Origin: Ifrita kowaldi
Lineage: Eukaryota > Chordata > Aves > Passeriformes > Cinclosomatidae
NCBI GenBank assembly: GCA_013398055.1
Contig: VZRS01001718.1
Location: 471,737-535,736, forward strand
Reading direction: 5' to 3'
Length of the DNA: 64,000 bases
A program made the position numbers and the translations under genes. This document shows positions 26,020 through 38,000 of this stretch, piece after piece (position 1 is the stretch's first letter; each line of letters opens with the position of its first letter). The notes below the pieces were generated by a model, which was not told the DNA's origin, ran no database searches, and worked only from the letters and a program-made list of their open reading frames with translations.

Positions 26020-29000
26020 GTAAGTGCAGTATCAGCTGCTAAAAAGTTCTAAGCTAAATTTATTGACTGCTGTGAGACAAAGGGAAATCCCACTCCTGCT
26101 CTTCAGCCAGGTATAGGACAGGTAGGATCCTTTCCCTGCCAGAAATGGAGCATCTCCCTTGAACTGTGCTGCTATGCAAGATCACTTGTGTCCTGAAGGA
26201 GATGAGAGCCTGAAGAGGTGTGGAGAGATGTTCCCCATGGCAGGGGGGGAAGTTACTGGAGGCTGTGATGCAGCTTCCCTCTCTCCAGAGCAGCCCCAGA
26301 TGGATCGTGTCCCCTCTCTCCCTGCTGCCCTCATTTCCCTGCTCCTAAGAGCACAGTTCTTCAGCTGAAAAACCCATCTGAAAAATCAGCCAGCAGAAAA
26401 AAAGATCATTTTTCTCACGTGGATTAGTTCCCTGGCCCTGGCCCTCACAGCAGCTGCACAAACATTAGTGCTGGTACAGCTGCAAGAAAGTTAGTGGTCT
26501 GGCTGTGCCCTGATTAATTTTCTCCTAAACTTGTTGTCTATTTGAGATCTGTTTCTTTCAGCTTCTTGAATAACAATTCATGCTGATGAAAAGACTTCCA
26601 ATTCACTGGTAGCATTTAGTTGCCTTTTGGGGCACAAAGAGGCTGGGAAGCACACGAGCAAAGAAGATCCAAGGCCTCAATTTCAAGCCTATAGTATTAC
26701 CCATTACAAAATGGCAAATGTACCGTTTGTTACTTTTTAAAGAGAAAAGTGAGTGACTACAAACAGATGAATGTTGACTTTATGCAGCGGTCATTGTATG
26801 TGCAGCAGTGCTACTGCTGTCTGCAGTACATTAACAACACCTTAATTAAAGTCAGAAATGCACATATTGAATGAGTGCCACTTCTACAGCTCCTGCTTGG
26901 CTATTAAATGAAAATTCTGGGTTGTTATGGAAACTGGGACTCACGGTAGATAGTTAAAGAATAAAGTAATTATAGGGTATTCAAATCTGTCTACTTAATC
27001 CTCTATTGAGAAAATGTCAGTGAAGAGTTGCGTGGATGCCTGAGTGACTTAATTTAATTGAGCAATAGATGTTTTATTGCTGAATGCTTGTTGAAAGCTC
27101 TAACTTTCCTTCAAGCATTTTCTACCCTAGGATCCAATTGCAAACTGTAGAAAAAATTTTATATATGTGTGTGTATATATTAGAAATGGGACAGGTGTTT
27201 CTTGAAAATGTTCATGTATTGCACTCTAATAAAATACTTCATGAAGCGAGCTTGGGCAGGTAAATTCAGAGAGGTTCCATCAGGTTCTGCAGGATGCTCA
27301 GAGCATTCTTTCAAGTCCCGTGTCCAGTGAAAGAGGTACCACTTCCTGCTTCTGTGGTGCAGAAGGTCCCCCATGTGTGTGGGTTCACAACTCTGTTAGG
27401 AGCAGCTTTCTTGGGATAGCTTTCCCATCAGTTTATGCCCTTGATGGGGCTCTGCTCTGCATTTACAAGAGTCCATGATCAGCTGCTGTTTTACAAACCT
27501 AATCAGGCATTGCTCATTGTGCTCATGTTGTACCTACCATTTGCTAGCTGGCATGGCAGAGCAATTGAGACAATTTTAAGAGGGCAGAAGGCTTTGATTT
27601 TAACTTCTTTAGGAAGTCTCAGGTTTCCTACAGCACTGCTAACTGATACAGATAACTTTAAGAAGTTTGGCAAACCTTAAATTATTGGGCATTCTACTCT
27701 AGTGGCCTTTTAATAAACAAGCCAAAAGACTGTTTTTATAAAAAGGTTTTCTGGGTATGTAGCAGATAGATGCGCTTTTGCTCTATATGTTTGCAGTAAT
27801 ACTCACTAAACTAATGAGCACTTACCCCCTCACTCAGAAATTTGGTTACTTCTCTGAAAGTTTCCTCCAGTTTCTTAGGACTGAGTAAAGTTTGTGTGCT
27901 CAGAAATACAGGGGGTTAGACTCCATGCGTGCTTGCTTTGAAGTTCAGCAGTGGTCCCTGCTAAATGGGTCCTCAACTACTTAACATGTATGTGAAGGGT
28001 TTTTTTGTTTAATCATTTTGTGTTTCAGTCTGTGATGAGCATAAAGAATTCAAGGATGTCAAACTGTTCTACCGCTTCAGAAAAGATGACGGGACGTTTC
28101 CTCTGGACAATGAGGTGAAGGTGTTCATGAGAGGACAAAGACTGTATGAAAAGTATGTTGCATTCAGTATTCATAATGTGTTGATAATAGTGCCATGCAA
28201 AGCAAATTGTACTTGTTAATCTATTTTTGAATAGTCAGAGGCTCTCAATTCATGCAGGAATGGGTCTGGGCAATTCCGTTAGTTTAGTTAGGGGTCCTTC
28301 CCTCTTCTGTTTTTCTTTTGCTTTTCTACCATACTCACTTGAGGCATTTTGTTTAAAATCTGATGCCCCAGGTTGTAAATACATCCTATATGAGAATTCA
28401 ATTTAAATTGAAGCCCTTGAAATCTATTCTGTAAAAACAATTACAGAATTATTTGTAAAAATAATTCAAATAATTACATAATTATTTGTCAGGGAAAAGC
28501 ATAATCATAATTCCTAAAACGTTACTACAAAATGCATTGAACAAGCAGCTGCATGTCTGTGGAGACTCCATATCTACAGCTTCACAAAGAGGTACGATTT
28601 TAAATCATAGGTGAGATGAATCCTCAGTGTTCCAGTCTACGAAGTTTCAACATCAGGAAAGTTATGTTAAAAGTAATTTCAAAAAAACCACCAACCCAAC
28701 CAAGAGCATCTAATTATGACTTTAAACAGATTATTATGCTGAGATACTGAATATCCCACTGGATTGTTTCTGTCAACTAACTAGGTAGCTTAACCATACT
28801 TCCTAATATAATATTAAAGACTTTTTTTTCAGGATGTCGAGATTTTGACATGGTACTTTCAAGCAGAAAGAATAAAATGCATGTTGGCATATGCTACAAA
28901 TTAATGCAAAAGTTGTGATGTGTTATTTACCAGAAAGCTTGAAGTATTGCTCTAGACTGAGTACCACCCACTCTCCTGCTTGCTTGGAGCAGAAGCATGC

Positions 29001-32000
29001 AGCAGCCAGGAGAGATGCTGTTTTCTCACTGAAGGGAATTTGTTTCCTTCTTAGAATAAAGCACTTAGGAAACTCTCAAGTTTAAAAGCTGATCATAAAT
29101 GTTATTTTCAAGGTTGGCCAGCTCTGAAGATCAGTTTGGTGAAAGAGCAGTAAAACCAAAATATAAACAAATACTTGTAAATGCCACTCCTTTTGTTGTA
29201 CCCATCATATAAAATTCCCTGAGACACAGTGACTGTGACTATTTAAAGTAAAAATGTAATAAATTGTATAAGACATAAGAAAATGCATCACTGGAGAAAA
29301 TCCTCCATTCTATGCACTGGGACAGGTGAATTGAATCAGCCACCTCCAAACTCTTCTGTGCCTTACTATGCACACTGTTTGCTCTTTAGACTCAGTAAAC
29401 ATGCAGTGCCTAGAAGCTTGACCCATACTCTGAAAAGCAGATTAGAGTGTCTACAGTGCTTTTTTGGCCTATATTTCTATTTCAGGTTTCCATAAGAAAA
29501 ATAACTTTTTGTTGGCGAGGCTGATGTGAATGTTCTGCATGAAAGGAGCCATGGTAGAAAGAACTTTCTTCTACCAGTGTCTGCTTCCATCACCATTTCT
29601 CTGAATGGAGAACTGTCCCTGTGATCCAGTTTGTCTAACACTGTACTAGCAGAAAAATGTTCATAACTGTAGAGATTGTTCCCATCTTGGCAAAGGAGTT
29701 AATGCCAAAAGCAGCACCTGTACCTAAATATAACTGCATCCTTGTGAGGTGCTTGCTCCTAGGCAACGTATCTGAAGGGTTCAGAAACTTTTAAAACCAG
29801 CCCTGAGTGCTAAATATACTATAAATTAAAAATACCTGGCATTTCAGAACCAGTATGTGACAGTCAAAGCTAGTCAAAATTCTCCATGGATCATCGGAAG
29901 TGTTTTATATTCATGGGAGATAAGAAGGCATACCTGGGCTATCTGGGCTTCACTTTGTTTATTTTAGCAAATCCACTGTGCAGAGATTTCAGATTTTGTT
30001 AGTTCCCTTGCTCATGCACCTTTATTAGCAGCACCTTCACGGTTTCATTGGATACACTTTAAACTCAAAATCTAATGCTGAAAGTCAGGAAGAGTTCTGC
30101 AATGAAATGTGTGATTGTGTAATATATCTGTTGTATCAGTTTGCTGATAGTGCTGAGAAAGAAAATATTAATTCAGTGCTATTAAAATAATTACTAAATG
30201 GAGAAAAGTATTCGTGCATAAACATGAAGTCACTTACCAGCATATTCAACTTGTTTATCAAAATGTCTATGGGCCCAATTGCAAGAGAAATGCAGCTATG
30301 CCAAAGGAAATCTATCCCAATCCAACACATTTTGAAAATCTGTGTCTAATTTTACGGAGTTTGCTGATCTTCACTAGGCTTTGCTAATTCAAGATAGACA
30401 TTATAATTATTTCCTGCTCTTTTCCACTCTCTGCATTAGGGCTGGAGTAGCACTATGTTCAGAAGCCAACGTAGTTTGTGCTTGCCAGAACTGCAGACTT
30501 GTTACCCGACACCAGTCCATGCATATTTGTACCCTCAATGGGTAAAATGAACAAAATACTTTAGGAGGATCAGCAGGTTGTTACATGGGAAGAGGCATGG
30601 ATGTCTTAGGCAGGTTCCTTGCATTCAGACAGCTGTTTTGGGTAAATGCCTTGTTCTCTGCCCCGGGACATGGGACCACTAAGACTGTCCCTCTGCTGAG
30701 GAGCTCCCTTTTCCGTCTCTCTTCTGCATGACCATAAAGCTCCTTGTAACCTGAACTCTCCTTTCTTGTGGCATTACCCCCTTTACCCACTGTGGGCATC
30801 TTTGGTGGCTGTACCTGTGGGATTAGATTTCAAATCAGTCTCTGATTGCATTCTCCCTTCATTTGCACTGAAAATCATTAATCAGTTCAGATTCCCTGCA
30901 CAACATTGCAAACTTTGGTAATCTTTTCTGTGAACATGCTTTGAGGTTTGGGTTTATACCTAGAGATTAAAACTACTGGATTTCATGCAATCTTGTCTGA
31001 AACTGTTGCATAGTTTGTAAGATCTAAGGTTGGTATCCGCTTTCAAGCTCTACAGGACTGACCAGATAGATTGAATGAGATAAACATGTTTCCTGTTCAA
31101 CAAAACTCTGCCTGCAAATCTTGTATAAATCCAGCACAGATCTTTCATAGCTTTAAAAAAAAATAGAGTTGTGCAGGCATCCTTTTTTTATGATGTTTGC
31201 AATTCTCAGTAGGGTTTGGTCAGGGCACACAAGATTGTTGTTTCTGATGCAGTCGTGTTTAGGAGCTATAAGTCATTTCATGATGCTGACATCAACTGAG
31301 ATTTTTGAACCAGATTTCACAGTGAAAGAAGTACAGATTTATGGTTTTAATTTCAGGAAATCTTTCAGATAATTTGGAGACTGCATTCTTGGAATCACTT
31401 TCAGTTTAACTCATCAGTGGTTAAGTTGCATTTATCCTCTGGTGCAGTTACTTTGATAAAAACAAGGTTAAAGATTTCTTTTGAAAAGGAGTTTGAATTT
31501 CAGTGTTTGGATAAATACATTCCTTTAATGCAGGATAACACCAGTTTTAACAAATACTATGTTTTGACATTAATAGCCTCATGTTTTTTTGAAACAAGGA
31601 GAAAATGGAAGAATAAGAGGCAGTTTCCAGTTCTAGCTAATGAAAGACTGGGTTTTTGATTGATGTAAATTGGTACAGTTTTGTTGACAGCCATGGAGTT
31701 ACAGTGATTTACTTCAGTGAGTGATGTAAGTCCATGGATTGCTGTGTCTGGGCCTCTTAAACTGGCAATTTGTCGTGTCTGTTTGTTCACAAGTCCGAAC
31801 CCTTTGCAGTGCTATTCTGGGCTTATGCAGAAGGGTGTGAAATGTCAAACTGAGTGTTTTTCCACTTGATATTTTTCCAGATTCCTTTTGTGTCTCTGTA
31901 AAAATCTAACAATTAGCATTGCCTTTTCAAGGACCTTTCTATCTGCGATTTCAATGAGCTGGTCAACTAATTATAGACTCATCAAAGAACAATTAACGTA

Positions 32001-35000
32001 ATCCTAAGGATTTTTTTATTTGGTGCCTGCAGAGCCTGGGTAACCAGTTCTGGGTAACCATGCAGCAGATGGTACAAAAAGGCACAAGCTTTGGGTTTGC
32101 ATTTTTTTTCTGGGGGGTTAAAGTCTGGTGAACAAGACACATTTAAAGATAGTCCCTTGGAGCATAGTAGGGCTATATTAGATGTGGTTAGTGTGGGACA
32201 AAATGCTGTGGGACAAGATGCTTGTAAATTAAACTGCTAAAAAAGTCTGCGAGAGTTCTGGAGTCAATACATTGTCCCCTGTGACTCATACTCTTGCTTT
32301 TGACCTCGTCCCTGACTTCAGCTAATTTTGACTTTCTCAGTTCTTACTCAGCTCAGAGGTGCTGGTAATGACACACCATCTAAATGAGCAGTTCATTGTG
32401 CTACCACTGACATGCAGCTGTGGCTGAGCAGCCTTTCCCTGGTTTGATGATCTGCTACCTGATGGTCAGATCAGGTTCAGGCCTCAGGTTAGTGCTCATT
32501 AAAGTCAAGAGAAGAAATCTTTTAGGTGAAATAACAGAGGCTGGACGCTGTCAAACCTCTTCACTGTGATTTCAAATTAAACTTCTCTCTGTGTTCCTGT
32601 GGCACAGATTTTTCTGATGCTTCCCAAAGGAAGTGAAGTTATATTCTATAATCTCTAGACATGCTGTCAGTTTAAGAAGCAGATGGCTCATATATGGATT
32701 TACTTGAATTTCAATTCCTTTATCAGAAGGGCAAAGATTAAGCACTTCCAGAATATGCCTGTTGTAGTTCAGATGTGCCCTTAATTTCAAAATAGTTGGT
32801 GAAGGGAGGGGACCTGTTAGTCTTACGTGGAAAAAATAACCTTTCCATTCTTGAACTGTTACTCTGAAAGCGTTTCCATTAGTCCTATTATTAGCCTATA
32901 ATAAATAAAATAGTTGTGAAAAAAAATGAGATTAATAAGCATGCTGTGGTGCTCAGTCACCCCCCCCCCCGCAAAAAAAGTGGAATTCTGTATTAAAAAG
33001 AAATCATTCTCATTTCTTCTTTCAAACTGCCTTATCTTTCAGACTTTCAAACTGACTTTTGCATTAACAAAATATTGAGGCTTTTTCATTATTTTTTTTA
33101 ATACTGTGTCATTTGCATAGGTATCTTGAATAGAGAAGAATTCTGTTAGTATCCTTCAGCTACTCACATGCCAATTGCTGGGAGGTTTAGGGACATCCCA
33201 TGATGTTCCTCTGACTGGTGTTACACAGAGCCAGCTGAGGCACAGAGAACTGTGAGCCTCAGATGTTAAAATGTGTTCAGGTTCATGTGCAACTCGCCGA
33301 CTGCAGCTGCATCTCCAAATGTTGGATGGGCAATATTTATCAGCCCCCAAACTGCAGAACTACCTTTTGTCCTCCTCTTGAATTTTTCTGCAGCTGTTTT
33401 AGAGCTTATGGAGAGAATTTGCTAAGTCAGCTAAATGACTTTGGGGCATAGTCCTGCTAACTGTAAATATTAATTAGGAAGCTTCAAACACATTAGTCAC
33501 CTTCTGGTGCTTTTAGGCTAAGTTTTTTTCGAAGTTGATTATACAGTAACTTTTAGAGAATGTAAAACACTAAATAGGGGAAATGCAAAACCGAAAAATC
33601 TAATTTTCTTTTAGGGGAAAAAACAAGAAAGCATTAAGTTCATTCAGGAATATAAAGCCTAAATTTATTGACTAAGCAGTTATAATTCACTTCCTAAGTA
33701 GATTGATAGCTTGAGGAAAGATTTAGTACGTGAGTGGAAGCTTCATATACATTTGCTTAATATCAATGAGATTTGCCAGAATAGATCTGCAATTGCTTTT
33801 CTGAAGAACCATTTTCCCTACCAATTTTCCCCTCCACCATACCAGGCTGATGAGTTCTGAAAATACCCTTCTGCAAGCCAGGGAAGAGGAAGGAGTCAAG
33901 TACGAGCGGACGTTTGTAGCATCGGAATTCATTGACTGGCTGATCCAGGAAGGAGAGGCCACCACACGGAGTGAAGCGGAGCAGCTCGGCCGCAGGCTTT
34001 TGGAACATGGGATTATACAGCACGGTGAGAAATCTACTGCCAAGTAGGAAAAGCTACACTTGCTGTAGCACTTTTTTCAGCTCAAATCACGTGGAGGGGC
34101 CCTTGTCTTCCTGATCATGGTATGTTTAGGTTCTAAATGGTTTCAGATAGGATTCTAAGTAACTTTTTTTAGTAAAAGGGTGGCTTTTTCAAAAGCTCCT
34201 TGTATTAGTTCTGAAAATGCTTCCTCAAATGCAGAATATGGCTGGAATTTGAAACTCTTTAGTAACAACTTGTGGATGAAAATCAGTGCTCCTACACTTG
34301 TAGTAATTACCTTGTAGAACTTGCTATCTGCAATGTGTGTAATTGAGGTAAATAGATTTGTAAGAATCAAACAGGGATTAGAGCCATAAATAAGCTAAAT
34401 TCTGTATGCAGGATAAAAATTTCAGGTTCTGCGTATCTCCCGACTTGTAGACAGAAAAGAGCAGAGTCTGATGCCAGAAAAGCAACTTTCCCTCTTGGGC
34501 ACGTACCAGAGTTGTTCTAGTATGTTTGGGCAACAAAGAGGATGTCACTTTTGGTTGAAGTGTTATTGTATTTGTCCTGGTGGTATAACTTCTTTATAGC
34601 AGGAATCAAATATTTCTTCATGGTCCAGTATAATGTGTCTGGCAAATCCACCTTCACCAAGAAGCTACTTCGGTTAAGGGTGGAGGAGACAGAGTTTTCT
34701 CTCTCTACTGCCCCAAGGATGAAGAAATGAACATCCCTGGCACTAAACCCCATTTAACATGCTGTCATCATCTGTTCTCAGTGCACATTGCCCTTCTGTG
34801 ACCAGGCACTTCCCACCGTAGAAGTCACAGTGCCTCTGGGGGCAATGAAGGGGTGCCAGGAGATGACAACAGAATGGCAGAAGCTGTTACCTACATTACT
34901 TAATGCACAATGGGAAAGTGACCAGGTCCTGGTGGTCCGAGTGTTGTAACATCAACTCTAATTCTGACAGAGAACAAATTGGTGATATGAGCAGGCTGTT

Positions 35001-38000
35001 AGTACACAAGGTGCTGGATTGACTAGGTAGCTTGTTTCTTTGCGAGAAAACCTAGTTTTAATGAATAGAGAAAAATGGGCATGTAAGTGACCTGCACGGT
35101 TCTGTCACGGTTCTAATCATGTTCACATTAACTTGCAATTACTAGGAGCTACTTCTGAATGTTTACTGTGATCAGCTTCCAGTTCTATAATTACTCCTGT
35201 GCTTCCTATGATTTATAGGATGCCAACTGCTCAGAACTTGATGGACAGGAAAGGTATGCCACCCCTCCTCTTTACAGCAGCAAGCAGCAATGATTTCATT
35301 CCTATTTTTACTGAGCATTTTCCCTATATTACGTATGTGGTAAACTTTCNGAAAAAGTGAGATTTATGCTGATACAGATGTTTTTGCAGAGGAAATAAAG
35401 GCAGGACTTAACATTTGGTACAAAGCTGGGTTTTCTTAGTTACTGAAATCTTTGCTGAGCTAAGAAAGTCAGGATGTGGCTTTTCTTGCAGATCAACCAT
35501 TGTTTCATTAACTGAGGCAAATACTCAGGAGATCATGTTTGCAGGGAAGTAATTTTGTCCCTGTCAAGCCAGGTTTCAGGGGGCATTCCAGAGTGACACT
35601 GGCCGTGCTCCTCTATTGATAGCCCTGGCCATTCTGCAGAGGTATCCCCTGCCCATCCTGCTCCTGTAGTCAAGAGCATGTGAAAAGCACCTTCTTGGAA
35701 AGAGATTTGAAACTCACGAAGTAAAGACAGGGTTCTGAGAATTGGCTGATTACTGAGGAAGTGGTCTTCTCACTTGTCAATACCAGGCCATTGCTGCAAG
35801 GCACGGTCATCTTCCTCACCCAGTTTTTATTAAAACAAAGGTAACTGAGTAGGGATTTCACAAGGACTTGATGGGGAAGGTGAAAGTAAAATAAAACTGA
35901 ATGATGTGCTTGAGATTTATCTTTTATAAGTGAACATGCTTTGTGCACACTTTGTGAAAGGAGATCTCATTCATTTCACTGCAACAATTTGTCTAGATAG
36001 TGTTAGGAATGTTGATGAAAGTACTAGCAGAATTAACACAGAGCTGGTTTGGGGTTCATCTTAGCAACTGGATATGATCTGAACTTTGAAGGTTCATGTA
36101 ATGCTGGCTTCCTCTACGAAGGGAGCTCGAAATGAGAACTTCCAGTGCAGAATTAGGGATATAAACTGTAAAATGGTAGGAGTGGTATTCTCTCCCTGGC
36201 ACCCTCCCACTCATCTTACTGAGTTCTAGATCCAATTAAAAAACAAAAGAAAGCTATTTTTCTGTGTCTTAGTACTGTAAATTCATTTCACCATACTGTG
36301 CTTCCTTTGTTTTGTCTCTCATCAGCAGTACCAAAATGTTACTTGACACTAATTGGCATCCTTGTTGGCAGAACCAGCAGAAAAACTCTTGACTGAACAG
36401 GAGTGGAGAATAAAACATTTCCTGTTCTAAAGGCAATCTTTTCTTAGCAGTACTGTTTGATATCCACAATACGGAATGAAATAAAGCTTGCTGTATTATT
36501 CTTATAAAGTATTTATTACCCCACCTAATGCCACGGAAAGTAATACAAACTGTTGCATCAAGTTGCCAATCTCAGTAGTAATCTTCCAGCCACAACCGAA
36601 TTATGCAATTCATTTTTACTAATACTGACTTTCATTTCAATTACTTAGAGAAGCTCTATTCTGCAGCTGAGACACTGTGTTCAAAATGGCTTCCTGACAC
36701 ATTTTTCTTCACTTTAATTGGTCAGACAAAAACCAGGTTTCACACAGGAAACAAACACCGATGCTAATTTTGAAAAGGAAAACAGTGGTTTAAGAGAAGT
36801 TGTATAAACACTGTAAAAGTATCAAATTCTCAGTTTTAAAATAATCTTCCTGATCACTTTAGACATATGTAACTATACACATTTCCCCTGCCATGCATGC
36901 AATGATGAAATGTACTTAAGTGCTGAATTGCTTCTTGCCAAAATCTCACTGGCCCACACAAATCACTGAGATTAGCTCCATTGGTTGGAGCCTGGTGCTA
37001 ATAATGCAGAGTTGTGGGTTTGATCCCCATATGGGCCATTCACTTAAGAGTTGGACTTGATGATCCTTTTGGGTCCCTTCCAACTCAGAATATTCTGTGA
37101 TTTTGTGAAATCATAGCCCACAAACCACCATTTTCACAAATAGGACCCAGATTTCCTTTCCTGTGAATTGGTCCCCAAATGTAATATGGAATAAACCCCC
37201 CCTAAGTAGCAGGGAAGTATGCATTGAACATTTCTTGAAGGCTTGTGTTGGGATTGTAGTTGCCAGTAGTTACTTGGCATTTGTGAACACTGATGGCCTT
37301 CATCCAGAATATAGGAATAAAGATTGTGGGAAGAATTATAAATTTGGTGATGCACATACACTAAAGGCAGGGACAAAACGTGTACAGAACACATTTCTCA
37401 GCTGTAGAAAAGCCCATTTCTAGTATGGTGAGGTATCTACAGCTTGGTGATATTAATAGATAAAAACTTTCCTCCAGGAGATTGGATCTTTCTTAGTTCC
37501 TCTTCAAATGGACATGGTGGGACAGATTAGCTACTGTGGTCAAAATTCACATGCAGCAGGAAAAGAAGATGGGCTGGAGGCAGACAGAGGACAATGTGGG
37601 CATCCACACATAGTCAGACCTTTCTCAGTCTGGAAAACAGAGGTACTGAGATGTTCAAGGATGAAAGAGGGTATTCACAGAGCTCTTCATGGAGTCATTT
37701 TTGGCTCCATAAAGTTTCTACTTCAAAGGTTCAAGAGACCTCACCGTAAAAGTATTTAGAATAGAGAATGACAGAGCAATCAATTAGACCACAAAAGATA
37801 CAGCTTTAAACCAAGACCAGCACCTTGCAAGATCATAAGCAAGGGCTTATGGCCCTTGCTGCAGAACTTACCTTGCACATGCAGCCACAGCAGCAGAGCA
37901 CTGCTGATATGACAGGCAGAGCCTTCCTGTCCTCCTCCAAGGACTCATGGGGTATGGAAGCTTGAGGGATGGAGAAACATCTGCCTGCCTTGCAGAAATT

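Noticed and set aside
35350..35350. Single ambiguous base n
   Set aside because: It is an assembly or base-call ambiguity inside intron 4, not a biological feature.
36965..37038. Functional tRNA-Ile gene
   Set aside because: The A and B boxes are present, but several stem positions are changed, and a CR1-like tail follows at once, which identifies a SINE.
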